Assembly (NCBI GenBank): GCA_913050565.1
Contig: CAJWZW010000006.1
Span: 1-40,195, forward strand
Length of the DNA stretch: 40,195 nt
Reading direction: 5' to 3'
From: an uncultured Synechococcus sp.
GTDB lineage: Bacteria; Cyanobacteriota; Cyanobacteriia; PCC-6307; Cyanobiaceae
Shown: positions 29,876 to 40,144 of the stretch, in pieces
Position numbering within the stretch: the first letter of the stretch is position 1
How the letters are laid out: the number at the start of each line of letters is the position of its first letter
The notes under the pieces: model-generated
Databases searched by the model: none
What the model saw: only the letters and a program-made list of their open reading frames with translations
What the model was told of the DNA's origin: nothing
Translations under genes and position numbers: made by a program

Positions 29876-31183
29876 TCAATCACAACCGCTCTGGAGGGCG
29901 GCCAGATCCTCCATAACGCCATGGCTGGCAGCTGAGTGGGCGATTCGCAGAGCACTCACCACCGACAGCGCCTTGCTGCTGCCGTGACCGATCACAACAA
30001 CGCCGTTCACCCCCAGCAGCAAGGCTCCGCCGTGCTCGGCGTGATCCAGTCGTTTCTTGATTCTGCGCAGGTTGCTCCGCAGGAAGGCCGATCCCACCTT
30101 GCCGCGACGGCCTCGGGGTAATTCCGCTCGCAGAACCCCCAGCAGCACGCTGCCGACGGATTCAAGAAATTTCAGCAGCACATTTCCGGTGAAGCCATCG
30201 CAGACCACCACATCGAATTCGCCGGAGAGAACATCGCGACCCTCACAGTTGCCGGCGAAATGAAGACGCTGCTCATCACGCAGCAGCTCATTGGTCTTCA
30301 GGGAAAGATCGTTCCCCTTGCATTCCTCTTCACCGATGTTGAGCAACCCAACCCGTGGCCGTTCAACCTGGAGCACGTCCCGGCTGTAGATGTTGCCCAG
30401 CAGAGCGAACTGGTGCAGATAGGTCGCCTTGCAGTCCATGTTGGCGCCCACATCCAGCACCAGCACCGGCTGGCTTGGGTCTTTGGTTGGGAACAGTGCT
30501 CCGATGGCAGGGCGATCGATCCCCTTCAATCGACCCAGTCGGAAAATGGCGGAGGCCATCACAGCTCCGGAATTGCCGGCGGAATAAACCGCCAGCGCTT
30601 CGCCTCCCTTCACCAGGTTCATCGCCACATTGATGCTGGCGTCACGCTTGCGACGAACGGCGGTGGCCTCGTCATCCATTCCGATCGAGGGACCGCTCGC
30701 CACGAGATCGAGATGACCGGCGGACTGAGCAGCCTCGAGCCGATCTTTCAGCTCAAGTTTTTCGGCAGCTGCCAACACCCTCTCGCGCTCACCGACGAAC
30801 CGAACCTTGAGTGGAAGCCGATCAATGGCCTGCAGGCATCCATCAAGGATCGGTCCCGGGGCGTCATCGCCGCCCATCCCGTCGACAGCCACCCAGAGGC
30901 GGTCTGCATCATTGATTTCGCTCTGCTCGTCTCCACCCTGGAGACGTCGAAGGGGATCAAAAACCAGTGGCTGCAGAACCTGACTGGCAACGCTCCCGGC
31001 ACCGGTCACAACGGTTTCCGCCACGCTTGTGGCAGCACTGGCGGAGGTTGTGGCGCTGTCCACAAAACTGGTGACCACGGCATTGCGCCGGTACCAGATC
31101 ACCAGACGACGTATCGCCCGGGGTCGGTTGCTTTTGCTCCTGGACTCAGGGGTCCGGGCGGAATCAGGGTCCTTCGGAAGCAA
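29876..31183 (-). CDS. plsX: Phosphate acyltransferase PlsX with long N-terminal extension
   Basis: WVAVDGMGGDDAPGPILDG, GNSGAVMASAIFRLGRLKGIDRPAIGA, LDVGANMDCKATYL motifs. Confidence 0.92.
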   Translation of the reverse strand: MLPKDPDSARTPESRSKSNRPRAIRRLVIWYRRNAVVTSFVDSATTSASAATSVAETVVTGAGSVASQVLQPLVFDPLRRLQGGDEQSEINDADRLWVAVDGMGGDDAPGPILDGCLQAIDRLPLKVRFVGERERVLAAAEKLELKDRLEAAQSAGHLDLVASGPSIGMDDEATAVRRKRDASINVAMNLVKGGEALAVYSAGNSGAVMASAIFRLGRLKGIDRPAIGALFPTKDPSQPVLVLDVGANMDCKATYLHQFALLGNIYSRDVLQVERPRVGLLNIGEEECKGNDLSLKTNELLRDEQRLHFAGNCEGRDVLSGEFDVVVCDGFTGNVLLKFLESVGSVLLGVLRAELPRGRRGKVGSAFLRSNLRRIKKRLDHAEHGGALLLGVNGVVVIGHGSSKALSVVSALRIAHSAASHGVMEDLAALQSGCD

Positions 31184-31910
31184 CGGAGTCGACGATGCGC
31201 TGGAACAGGTAGCCGGTGCCGCGAGCCGTGAGGATCAGCTCCGGATTGGCTGGATCATCCTCCAGTTTGGAACGAAGCCTGGAAATGTGGACATCCACCA
31301 CACGGGTGTCGACGTGTCGCTCGGGTGTGTAGCCCCAGACCTCCTTGAGGATCTCGCCACGGTTGAACGGTTCTCCGGAACGGCTGACCAGGAGCTCAAG
31401 CAAGCTGAACTCCATGCCGGTGAGCCGGATGCGTTCATCACCCCGAAACACCTGGCGTTTGTTGGTGTCGATGCGCAAGTCGGCCACCTGGATCACGCCT
31501 GAATTGGGTATTCCGGCGACCGGGTCCTTCTCAACCCGGCGCAGCACGCAACGGATCCGAGCCTCCAGCTCCTTGGGGCTGAAGGGTTTCACCACGTAGT
31601 CGTCGGCGCCCAGCTCAAGGCCGGTGATCCGGTCGGCCACATCGCCCAGAGCCGTGAGCATCACGATCGGCACATCCGATTCCTTGCGAAGCTCCTGGCA
31701 GACCCCGTAGCCGTCCAGCTTCGGCATCATCACGTCCAGAACCACAAGATCGGGGGAACAGTTGGGAAACAGTTCCAGCGCTTCGGTGCCGTCGCAGGCG
31801 GTGACGACGTTGTAGCCAATCATCGACAGGCGGGTTTCCAGAATCCGCCTGATGGAGGCCTCATCATCGACCACGAGAATCGTTTCTTTGGTTGAAGCCG
31901 TGGCCGTCAT
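31164..31910 (-). CDS. rpaB: OmpR-family response regulator RpaB (Ycf27)
   Basis: ILVVDDEASIRRILETRLSMIGYNVVTACDGTEALELF, DADDYVVKPFSPKELEARIRCVLRR-type receiver plus winged helix; closely resembles RpaB. Confidence 0.9.
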   Translation of the reverse strand: MTATASTKETILVVDDEASIRRILETRLSMIGYNVVTACDGTEALELFPNCSPDLVVLDVMMPKLDGYGVCQELRKESDVPIVMLTALGDVADRITGLELGADDYVVKPFSPKELEARIRCVLRRVEKDPVAGIPNSGVIQVADLRIDTNKRQVFRGDERIRLTGMEFSLLELLVSRSGEPFNRGEILKEVWGYTPERHVDTRVVDVHISRLRSKLEDDPANPELILTARGTGYLFQRIVDSVASEGP

Positions 31911-31997
31911 ACGCCGAGGCACTAATACCTGGGCTCACAAATAAGTGGCCGCGCCCCCGATCTGTTCATCCAACGGCAACTTTCTTCACAGTTCGCA

Positions 31998-33395
31998 GTG
32001 CCCAAACCCGCCGCTGTCTTTGTTTGCCAAAGCTGTGGGGCCAAAGCCCGGCAGTTTTTTGGGCGCTGTCCGGAATGTGGCAGCTGGAATTCCCTGGTTG
32101 AACAACTGCAGCCCGCCACAGACGGGCGCCGCCGCCGTGAGACCCCTGATCCGGCTCAGGCCCCGGCCGCGCGCCGGTCCACGGCGATGGCATCGCTGGA
32201 TGACCAGCCCCTGCAACGGTTGCAGACCGGTTCGGAGGAATTCGATCGGGTCCTCGGAGGAGGTCTCGTGCCCGGATCTCTGGTGTTGGTTGGCGGTGAC
32301 CCGGGGATCGGCAAAAGCACGCTGCTTCTCCAGAGCGCTTCCGCCATGGCTCACCACAGCTCAGTGCTCTACGTCAGTGCCGAGGAATCAGCCCAGCAGG
32401 TGAAGCTTCGCTGGCAACGGTTATCGGAAACGGGCGAATCCGATCTGCAGCTGCTTGCTGAAACTGATCTGGAGCTGGTGCTTGAGGAACTGGAGGCCCT
32501 GCGGCCTGATGTCGCAATCATCGACAGCATTCAGGCCCTGCACGACGCAAACCTCACCAGCGCACCCGGATCGGTCGGTCAGGTTCGGGAGTGTGCGGCG
32601 GCACTGCAGCGTCTGGCGAAGCGTCAGACCACCGCACTGATGCTGGTGGGCCATGTCACCAAGGAGGGAATGCTGGCCGGCCCGAAGGTGCTTGAGCACC
32701 TGGTGGATGCAGTGCTCACCTTTGAAGGCGATCGCTTCGCCAGCCACAGGCTGTTGCGAGCGGTGAAAAATCGCTTCGGAGCCACCCATGAGCTCGGGTT
32801 GTTTGAAATGCAGGCCCAGGGCCTGGCGGAAGTCGGTAACCCCAGTGAGCTGTTCCTCAGCGATGCCAGGGCCTCCGGTGTTGCCACGATCGTGGCCTGC
32901 GAGGGCACCCGCTCGCTGGTTGTCGATCTGCAGGCGCTGGTGAACGTCACCAGCTATGCGAGTCCTCGCCGAACCGCAACAGGCATCGGGACCAACCGCC
33001 TGCATCAGATTCTGGCCGTGCTGGAGAAGCACATGGGGCTGCCGTTGTCGCGTTTCGACTGCTACCTCGCCGTGGCCGGTGGCCTTGAGGTGGAGGAACC
33101 GGCAGCGGATCTGGGGGTCGCTGCCGCTGTGGTGGCCAGCTTCCGAGACCTGACCCTCCCGGCTGGAACCGTGCTGATCGGCGAGCTCGGTCTGGGGGGG
33201 CAACTGCGGCCGGTGGGGCAACTTGAGCTGCGCCTGCAGGAAGCCGCACGACTGGGCTTTCAGAGGGCTGTGGTCCCCCGGGGCAGTGGTCTGGGCGGGT
33301 TGGCTGCAGGGCTGGATCTGGCGCTGCTGGAGGCCGAATCGGTCACCGAGGCATTGGTGCTTGCCCTTGGTGACGCTGTGAATGATCAGAAGTAG
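31998..33395 (+). CDS. radA: DNA repair protein RadA
   Basis: [29 protein letters not shown] zinc finger, [14 protein letters not shown] Walker [16 protein letters not shown] (KNRFG) motif. Confidence 0.97.
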   Translation: MPKPAAVFVCQSCGAKARQFFGRCPECGSWNSLVEQLQPATDGRRRRETPDPAQAPAARRSTAMASLDDQPLQRLQTGSEEFDRVLGGGLVPGSLVLVGGDPGIGKSTLLLQSASAMAHHSSVLYVSAEESAQQVKLRWQRLSETGESDLQLLAETDLELVLEELEALRPDVAIIDSIQALHDANLTSAPGSVGQVRECAAALQRLAKRQTTALMLVGHVTKEGMLAGPKVLEHLVDAVLTFEGDRFASHRLLRAVKNRFGATHELGLFEMQAQGLAEVGNPSELFLSDARASGVATIVACEGTRSLVVDLQALVNVTSYASPRRTATGIGTNRLHQILAVLEKHMGLPLSRFDCYLAVAGGLEVEEPAADLGVAAAVVASFRDLTLPAGTVLIGELGLGGQLRPVGQLELRLQEAARLGFQRAVVPRGSGLGGLAAGLDLALLEAESVTEALVLALGDAVNDQK

Positions 33396-33907
33396 ACATC
33401 CACATTGCTGCGGCCCGTGGACTTGAGCCAGTTTTCGATGTCCAGGTATCCGCCTGGGTTGAGTCGCACGGCCTGTGTCCAGGATTCCGCAGCCTGATCA
33501 AACCATCGATCGGCGTCGTCCTGACGGCCTTCCTCCTCGGCGATCCGCCCCCACTTCTCGAAGATCAGGCCCATGTTCTTCAGACATGAGGGCTGTTTCG
33601 GGTTTTCATCGAGGGCCTTGCGGTAGGTCTCTATCGCCCGCTGCTCCTCACCGTTCGACATGTAGATGATCGCCATGTTTTTCAGCGTTTCGCTGCGATC
33701 TGTGGAGTTCTCCTCAAGCTTCAGGGCCTCCTCATAGTTCTCCAGTGCTTCCGCGTAATCGCCGTCGTTCTGAGCAGAGAGGCCATCGCGGTAGTACACG
33801 TAAGCCTCCTTTGAACGTGCATTGATGGGAAGCAGCTTGACGATGAGGTCCGCCATCACCGTGAAGCTCTTGTCGATGAAGTTGTCGTTGCGGTTGCTGC
33901 GGGGCAC
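33386..33907 (-). CDS. ycf3: Photosystem I assembly protein Ycf3 (TPR)
   Basis: [26 protein letters not shown]...[35 protein letters not shown] start at 33907. Confidence 0.95.
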   Translation of the reverse strand: MPRSNRNDNFIDKSFTVMADLIVKLLPINARSKEAYVYYRDGLSAQNDGDYAEALENYEEALKLEENSTDRSETLKNMAIIYMSNGEEQRAIETYRKALDENPKQPSCLKNMGLIFEKWGRIAEEEGRQDDADRWFDQAAESWTQAVRLNPGGYLDIENWLKSTGRSNVDVYF

Positions 33908-33981
33908 GGCGCTACGGCGGAAGAACACCATCCTGACGGGATTGGAGCCCGCCCTAGCCTGCTCGTAACGATCCATCGCCC

Positions 33982-36297
33982 GTGACTCAAGCGGTTCAGA
34001 CCGTTGTCCTCGATGTTGAGGGCATGAAATGCGGTGGTTGTGTGCGCGCCGTTGAAAAGACGCTGCTGGAACAGCCGGGTGTGCAACGGGTGGATGTGAA
34101 TCTGGTCAGCCGTGCCGCCTGGCTTGATCTGCAAAGCGATGCAGGCAGTGTTGAAGCTGTTCTGAGTGCTTTGACGGATCGGGGCTTTCCGGCCCGTGAG
34201 CGCCAGCTGGAGGATGTCGCTGCAGGAGCTGCACGTCACCCCGGGAGTTCAGGGCTGACCTGGTGGCAGCAGTGGCGACAGCTGATGGTGGCGCTGTCGC
34301 TGTTGCTGCTTTCGGTCCTGGGTCACGTCAGCGAAGCGGGCCATCTCGCTCTCCCCCTCATCGGGAGCCTCCCCTTCCATGCTGTGCTGGCCACGGTGGC
34401 GCTTGTCGGCCCGGGCCGACCGATCCTCAGTGGAGGCTTGGCCGCGGCTCGTGCCGGTGCTCCCAGCATGGACACCCTGGTGGGACTGGGGGTTGGCAGT
34501 GCCTACACCGCCAGCATCGTTGCCCTGATCTGGCCCCAGGTGGGGTGGCCCTGTTTTTTCAACGAGCCGGTGATGTTGCTGGGTTTTGTCCTGCTGGGAC
34601 GATTCCTTGAGGAGCGCGCCCGCTTCCGCACGGGTCTTGCATTGCAGCAGCTGGCTCAGCTGCAACCTGAAACCGCCCGGCTTGTGCTGGCGGATGGAGC
34701 GATTCGGGAGGTGCGTGTCGGTGCCCTTCGGCCTGGAGAGCGACTTCAGCTCCTGCCGGGGGATCGCGTGCCGGTGGATGGTCTCGTGCTTGAGGGGCAA
34801 TCAGCCGTTGATGTCTCCAGCCTCACCGGCGAGCCAATGCCGCTGCAGGCGGAGAAGGGAGCAGAGCTGTCCTCCGGCAGCCTGAATCTTGAGGCTCCGC
34901 TGCTGATGGAGGTCACCCGTGTCGGCGCTGAGACCGCATTGGCCCGAATCATTCGTCTGGTGGAGCAGGCACAGGCCCGAAGGGCACCGATTCAGGGCCT
35001 GGCCGACCGCGTGGCCGGCCGCTTCTGCTACGGGGTGATCGGGTTGGCAGCAGCCACGTTCCTGTTCTGGTGGCTTTTTGGAGCCAATCACTGGCCTCAG
35101 GTGCTTCAGGCTGCTGCCCCGGGAATGCCCCATGCCGCGATGGATGGCCATGGGATGCACCACGCTGGTCTCGGAAGCGCCGCGACCACGCCGATGGGTC
35201 TGGCTCTGCAGCTGGCGATCGCCGTACTGGTGGTGGCCTGTCCCTGTGCCCTCGGTCTGGCCACACCCACGGTCATCACCGTCTCCACGGGTCTGGCTGC
35301 CCGTCGCGGCTGGCTTTTTCGCGGTGGTGATGTGATCGAGACCGCCGCTGGACTGGAGAAGGTGGTGTTTGACAAGACCGGCACGCTCACTCTGGGTCGC
35401 CCCCTGGTTACGGCGGTTGAGGGTGATGATCCCGATGCTCTGCTGCAAGTTGCGGCAAGCCTGGAGGTCAGCAGCCGCCATCCCCTGGCCCATGCACTGC
35501 TGCAGGAGGCCCAGCGTCGTGATCTGCCGCTGTTGGAAACCGATTCAGTGCGCACCATTTCCGGCTCAGGTCTCGAGGGTGAGCTTGCAGGCCGTTCGGA
35601 TCTGATTCGCGCCGGTAAACCCGATTGGCTGCAGAGCGCTGGCGTCACAATCCCTGCAGCGGCGCTGAAGTGGCTGTCCGAAGCTGAGGGTTCCGTGGTG
35701 GCCGTCGCTTCGGGTCAAACCCTGCTTGGACTCATCCAGGTTGAAGATCAGCTTCGTCCGGATGTGGAGCCCGCCTTACAGCGTCTGCGACAGCAGGGCC
35801 TGGGTCTGGCTCTGTTCAGCGGCGACAGGGAGGCACCGGTGCGTCGACTGGGTGAGCAGCTCGGTTTCTCAGTGGAATCACTGGGCTGGCAGATGCTGCC
35901 GGAGCAAAAATTAGAGAGGCTCGAGGAACTTCAGGGCGGTGGAACGGTGGCGATGGTCGGTGATGGCATCAACGATGCACCCGCCCTTGCGGCGGCCGAT
36001 CTCGGAATCGCCATCGGCACGGGGACGCAGATAGCTCAGGACACAGCCGGGCTGGTGCTGTTGGGTGATCGTCTCGACAACCTGCCGGAGGCACTGGCGC
36101 TGGCCCGACGCACCCTTTCCAAGGTGCGTCAGAACCTCTTCTGGGCCTTCGGTTACAACCTCATTGCCCTGCCGATCGCCGCGGGAGTGCTGCTTCCCGG
36201 CCAGGGATTGCTTCTTTCACCACCTGTTGCAGCGCTGCTGATGGCGCTGAGCTCAATCACGGTGGTCTTGAACGCACTGGCGCTGCGGATCCGATGA
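33982..36297 (+). CDS. Copper/heavy-metal-translocating P1B-type ATPase
   Basis: N-terminal [66 protein letters not shown] motifs. Confidence 0.94.
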   Translation: MTQAVQTVVLDVEGMKCGGCVRAVEKTLLEQPGVQRVDVNLVSRAAWLDLQSDAGSVEAVLSALTDRGFPARERQLEDVAAGAARHPGSSGLTWWQQWRQLMVALSLLLLSVLGHVSEAGHLALPLIGSLPFHAVLATVALVGPGRPILSGGLAAARAGAPSMDTLVGLGVGSAYTASIVALIWPQVGWPCFFNEPVMLLGFVLLGRFLEERARFRTGLALQQLAQLQPETARLVLADGAIREVRVGALRPGERLQLLPGDRVPVDGLVLEGQSAVDVSSLTGEPMPLQAEKGAELSSGSLNLEAPLLMEVTRVGAETALARIIRLVEQAQARRAPIQGLADRVAGRFCYGVIGLAAATFLFWWLFGANHWPQVLQAAAPGMPHAAMDGHGMHHAGLGSAATTPMGLALQLAIAVLVVACPCALGLATPTVITVSTGLAARRGWLFRGGDVIETAAGLEKVVFDKTGTLTLGRPLVTAVEGDDPDALLQVAASLEVSSRHPLAHALLQEAQRRDLPLLETDSVRTISGSGLEGELAGRSDLIRAGKPDWLQSAGVTIPAAALKWLSEAEGSVVAVASGQTLLGLIQVEDQLRPDVEPALQRLRQQGLGLALFSGDREAPVRRLGEQLGFSVESLGWQMLPEQKLERLEELQGGGTVAMVGDGINDAPALAAADLGIAIGTGTQIAQDTAGLVLLGDRLDNLPEALALARRTLSKVRQNLFWAFGYNLIALPIAAGVLLPGQGLLLSPPVAALLMALSSITVVLNALALRIR

Positions 36298-36926
36298 AGG
36301 GGCGTTTCATCGTCCTTGAAGGGATCGACGGGTGTGGCAAAACCACGCAGCTGGAACATCTTGTGCGCTGGCTTCCCGCCTCTGGTCTGATGCCGGCTGG
36401 TGCTGGGGTCCTGCGCACCCGAGAACCCGGAGGAACAGCCTTTGGCCAGGCTTTGCGTGAGCTGCTGTTGCATCCAGCTGCTGATGTCGCCCCTGCGCCC
36501 ACCGCTGAATTGCTGCTTTATGCGGCAGATCGATCTCAGCACGTTGAAACGCTGATCCGTCCGGCACTCGAGCGGGGTGATTGGGTGGTCAGCGACCGGT
36601 TTTCGGGGTCGACCCTGGCTTATCAGGGCTATGGCCGCGGCATGAACCGCTTGTTGATCGATCAGCTCGAGCAGACGGCCACCGGCGGTTTGCAACCGGA
36701 CCTCACCTTCTGGCTGGAGTTGTCTCTGGAGGAGAGCTTGCGGCGACGGCGCGGGGAGACGGCTGATCGGATCGAGTCTGAGGGTCGGGCGTTCTTGGCT
36801 CGCGTTGGGGATGGTTTTGCACAGTTGGCGCAGCACAGAGGCTGGCGCCGGGTCGATGCAGCCGGTGCGCCTGAGCATGTGAGCCGGCGTCTGGAACAGG
36901 TTCTGCTGGAGCAATGGAGTGGGTGA
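36294..36926 (+). CDS. tmk: Thymidylate kinase
   Basis: GRFIVLEGIDGCGKTTQLEHL, TREPGGTAFGQALREL, DRFSGSTLAYQGYGRG motifs; 4-bp ATGA overlap. Confidence 0.96.
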   Translation: MKGRFIVLEGIDGCGKTTQLEHLVRWLPASGLMPAGAGVLRTREPGGTAFGQALRELLLHPAADVAPAPTAELLLYAADRSQHVETLIRPALERGDWVVSDRFSGSTLAYQGYGRGMNRLLIDQLEQTATGGLQPDLTFWLELSLEESLRRRRGETADRIESEGRAFLARVGDGFAQLAQHRGWRRVDAAGAPEHVSRRLEQVLLEQWSG

Positions 36927-37857
36927 TTTATTCACCGATTTGATCGGTCAGCCCCTTGCGGTGAATCTGCTGACAGCCGCCTTGCAGCAGCAGCGTTTGG
37001 CACCTGCCTATTTATTCGCCGGTCCTGAAGGTGTGGGTCGCCGTCTCGCTGCGCTCCGCCTTCTCGAGGGGGTCCTGTCTGGTGGGGTGTTGTCCTCTCG
37101 CCAGCGGCGACGCCTGATGGAGCGCAACCACCCGGATCTGCTGTGGGTGGAGCCGACGTACCAGCATCAGGGACGCCTGCTGAGCTGTTCCGAGGCGGAG
37201 GAGGCCGGACTCAGTCGCCGATCCCCTCCTCAGCTTCGGCTTGAGCAGATCCGGGGTGTGAGCCGATTTCTCGCGCGTCAACCCGTTGAAGCTGAGCGTG
37301 GAATGGTGGTGATCGAAGCGGCTGAAGCCATGCCTGAAGCCGCAGCCAATGCCTTGCTCAAAACCTTGGAAGAGCCTGGGCATGGACTGCTGATCCTGCT
37401 CTCAGCTGCCCCGGAACGGCTGCTCAGCACGATTCGTTCCCGCTGTCAGTTGATTCGTTTTCTGCGCCTTGGTGATGGCGATGTTCAGCAGGTGCTCCAA
37501 CGCTGTGGCGAGCAGAAGGATGATCCAGCGGAATTGCTGGCGATGGCGGCAGGATCTCCGGGTGCTCTGCTGGAGCACCGCCGTCAGCGTGATGCGCTGC
37601 CGGTGGACCTCATCGATCGTCTGAATGAACTACCCACGAAACCTGTGCAGGCCTTAGCCCTGGCTCGGGATCTCTGCGAATGCCTTGACGGTCAACAGCA
37701 GCTTTGGTTGATCGACTGGTGGCAACAGACGCTATGGCGTTCCGGAGCCCGTCAGAGTTCCATGCATCGACTGGAGGCGCTGAGACGCCATCTGAGTGGA
37801 TTTGTACAACCCAGGCTGGCCTGGGAAGTCGCCTTGCTGGACCTGATTGTGTCTTGA
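36919..37857 (+). CDS. holB: DNA polymerase III delta' subunit-like
   Basis: DLIGQPLAVNLLTAALQQQRLAPAYLFAGPEGVGRRLAALRL, AANALLKTLEEPGHGLLILLSAAPERLLSTIRSRCQLIRF motifs. Confidence 0.9.
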   Translation: MGDLFTDLIGQPLAVNLLTAALQQQRLAPAYLFAGPEGVGRRLAALRLLEGVLSGGVLSSRQRRRLMERNHPDLLWVEPTYQHQGRLLSCSEAEEAGLSRRSPPQLRLEQIRGVSRFLARQPVEAERGMVVIEAAEAMPEAAANALLKTLEEPGHGLLILLSAAPERLLSTIRSRCQLIRFLRLGDGDVQQVLQRCGEQKDDPAELLAMAAGSPGALLEHRRQRDALPVDLIDRLNELPTKPVQALALARDLCECLDGQQQLWLIDWWQQTLWRSGARQSSMHRLEALRRHLSGFVQPRLAWEVALLDLIVS

Positions 37858-37859
37858 TC

Positions 37860-38648
37860 TCAGGCGCTGGCCCGATCTTCTTGCTGTTTGCGTTCGGCTC
37901 GAGCCATCGCCACAACATCCTGCAGGCCATCCAGGTCCCCTCCGATCGGAAGCTCGAGGCAATAGCCCGCTCCGTAGACCGTCTTGATGAAGCGTGGTTT
38001 GCGGGGATCGGGCTCCAGCTTGGTGCGCAGGTGTCGCACGTGCACACGAATGGTTTCGATGTCGTCGTCCGGTTCGTATCCCCAAACCTCCTTGAGAATC
38101 AAAGAGGGAGCCACGGTTTGACCGTGTCGTTGCAACAGGCAGTGCAACAGCTCGAATTCGAGGTGGGTGAGTCGAACGGGACCGTCGAACCAGATGGCTT
38201 CAAACCGCTCCGGTACAAGAGTCAGCGGTCCGTAGCTGAGGATTTCATTGTGATTTGAAGATCCGACAGGTGCTCTGTCACTGCGGCGCAGCAGTGCCTT
38301 CACGCGAGCCTGCAGTTCTTCGAGATCAAACGGCTTGGTCAGATAGTCATCGGCACCCGAATTGAAGCCGCTCACCTTGTCCTTGGTCCCGCCTAGGGCC
38401 GTCAGCATCAGGATGGGGATCGCTGCGGTGCGGTCGTCTCGACGCAGCCTCTGGCAGAGCGTCAGGCCGTCCACTTTCGGAAGCATCAGATCCAGAAGGA
38501 TCAGGTCCGGGGTGTATTGCAGAGCGAGTGCCTGGCCTTTGATGCCATCGTCAGCACGCTGAACATCGAAGCCGCTGTGCTCGAGATGGCCGCTGACCAG
38601 ATCGCGCATGTCCTGGTCGTCTTCGATCAACAGGATGCAAGGCTTCAT
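37860..38648 (-). CDS. rpaA: OmpR-family response regulator RpaA
   Basis: [36 protein letters not shown] receiver and [53 protein letters not shown]-binding domain. Confidence 0.9.
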   Translation of the reverse strand: MKPCILLIEDDQDMRDLVSGHLEHSGFDVQRADDGIKGQALALQYTPDLILLDLMLPKVDGLTLCQRLRRDDRTAAIPILMLTALGGTKDKVSGFNSGADDYLTKPFDLEELQARVKALLRRSDRAPVGSSNHNEILSYGPLTLVPERFEAIWFDGPVRLTHLEFELLHCLLQRHGQTVAPSLILKEVWGYEPDDDIETIRVHVRHLRTKLEPDPRKPRFIKTVYGAGYCLELPIGGDLDGLQDVVAMARAERKQQEDRASA

Positions 38649-38894
38649 GGATCGGGCGAGAGAACGACTGAGAAAAAGAAAAGCGCTGGTCTTTCAGGAA
38701 CGACGCTGAACGGATTCTCTCAAGCTTTTGTGGTGTCTGCAGATTTCGCTTCTGCGGATGTTTTTATTCAAAATCGTCTAAACCGATTGCGCTGCAACCG
38801 TTCTACGGCGCTGAACCCACTCGGTTGGCTTGGATGTGTTCAGGAATTCTTCCGCTTCGGGCAATCGGCTGTCATGAAAATTCCTTTTTTGTCA

Positions 38895-38925
38895 ATAAAA
38901 AAGCCTCAGCGAACACTGAGGCTTT
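38895..38925 (-). terminator. Intrinsic terminator after tRNA-Asn
   Basis: GCCTCAG-tgttcg-CTGAGGC followed by T6 on the minus strand. Confidence 0.88.
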
Positions 38926-38936
38926 CATGTTTCAAG

Positions 38937-39008
38937 CTCCCCGGGCGGGATTCGAACCTGCGACCAATCGATTAACAGTCGACCGCTCTACCGCTGAGCT
39001 ACCGAGGA
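38937..39008 (-). tRNA. tRNA-Asn (anticodon GTT)
   Basis: Reverse complement TCCTCGGTAGCTCAGCGGTAGAGCGGTCGACTGTTAATCGATTGGTCGCAGGTTCGAATCCTGCCCGGGGAG folds as a tRNA. Confidence 0.96.
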
Positions 39009-39024
39009 ATGGCTCCAGGAGAAC

Positions 39025-39786
39025 TTACCTGCCAGGCCTCCCAGCTCGCAAGTGCTGGAGCAGCTCATGGCCAGCGCTCCAGGGGCCGATGCGGCCGCCC
39101 TTCATCTCAGCAGCTCCATCGGCGAAGGCCAGTTCCTCGAGTCGATGGGTGATCCAGAGTGCAGTGAGAGGTTGCTGCGACCTTCGGCAAAGGGCCTGCA
39201 CCGCCTCCAGCACCGTTCGCTGGCTTTCGGGGTCCAGAAGCGCCGTGGGCTCGTCGAGAAGGAGCAGGCCTGCCTCACTTGCCAAGGCTCCCGCGATGGC
39301 CAGTCTCTGCTTCTGACCTCCGCTGAGGGTATGGATGGGACGTTGCTCAAGCCCTTCAAGCCCGAGTTCGCTCAGCAGCATCTTCATCCGGGCGGAACGC
39401 TCATCGGTTGTTTGATCCCCCGGCATCCCCAGCATCAGGTCGCTTCCTGTGGTCGGGAGCAGCAGCTGATGATCCGGGTTCTGAAAGACCAGAGCCGCTC
39501 GGTGAGATGTGGTGATGCTTCCCGACTGTGGTTGCAGCAGGCCGGAAATCAAGCGAAACAGGGTGCTCTTGCCACTGCCGTTGCTTCCCACCAGCATCCA
39601 CAGTCCCGGCCTTGGAATGGCGAAGTGACACCCATTCAGGGCGGTTGCTCCACCGGGCCAGCTGTGACTCAGGTTTTCAACCCGAAGTTCTGCCGTTGGC
39701 GCATCAACCCTCAAGGGAAAAGCCCGGCCGCTTGCTGCCACCCGTCGCCGAAGCCTTTTCATAAAGCTGAACGGCCAGGATCTCAC
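39025..39786 (-). CDS. ABC transporter ATP-binding protein (CbiO/EcfA-like)
   Basis: [20 protein letters not shown] Walker [16 protein letters not shown] signature, [12 protein letters not shown] Walker [11 protein letters not shown]-loop as in CbiO/EcfA. Confidence 0.88.
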   Translation of the reverse strand: MRSWPFSFMKRLRRRVAASGRAFPLRVDAPTAELRVENLSHSWPGGATALNGCHFAIPRPGLWMLVGSNGSGKSTLFRLISGLLQPQSGSITTSHRAALVFQNPDHQLLLPTTGSDLMLGMPGDQTTDERSARMKMLLSELGLEGLEQRPIHTLSGGQKQRLAIAGALASEAGLLLLDEPTALLDPESQRTVLEAVQALCRRSQQPLTALWITHRLEELAFADGAAEMKGGRIGPWSAGHELLQHLRAGRPGR

Positions 39787-39967
39787 TGGTCAGCAACGTG
39801 ACTTTCTTGCCTTCAACTTTCTCGCAAGACACCTCAAGCAACCTGGGTTGTCCGCTCTCCAGTGTTTGGCGTATCTGCTGATAGAGCGACTCGGCATCGC
39901 TGTGCTCTTTGCGTTGCACGGACACCGGGACGGGGCTCATGCGCAGGGCCAGTTCGATGACGTACAC
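39704..39967 (-). CDS. UPF0367-like small conserved protein
   Basis: [33 protein letters not shown]...[28 protein letters not shown] start at 39967. Confidence 0.8.
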   Translation of the reverse strand: MYVIELALRMSPVPVSVQRKEHSDAESLYQQIRQTLESGQPRLLEVSCEKVEGKKVTLLTSEILAVQLYEKASATGGSKRPGFSLEG

Positions 39968-40122
39968 GGGATCAAGAGGCAATCACCAGGCATCTTCGCG
40001 GAGGATGTCCAGCAGTGGGGTGGCAAGGCCGATGTGTGCCCTGAGTAGATCTACTTATCCCTGTCATTGCCCTGAAATTCGTGTCCCCATTACGGGAATC
40101 AGCCCCTACAGTCGCCTTGTAA

Positions 40123-40136
40123 CGCTTCATGAAGCG
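40123..40136. repeat. 14-bp perfect palindrome in the psbD leader
   Basis: CGCTTCATGAAGCG, 8 nt before the psbD ATG. Confidence 0.85.
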
Positions 40137-40144
40137 CTTTTCTC

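Noticed and set aside
30260-31231. 323-aa plus-strand ORF opposite plsX
   Set aside because: Shadow ORF; plsX motifs are clear on the minus strand.
38825-39316. 163-aa plus-strand ORF covering tRNA-Asn
   Set aside because: Runs through the tRNA and terminator and antisense to the ABC ATPase gene.
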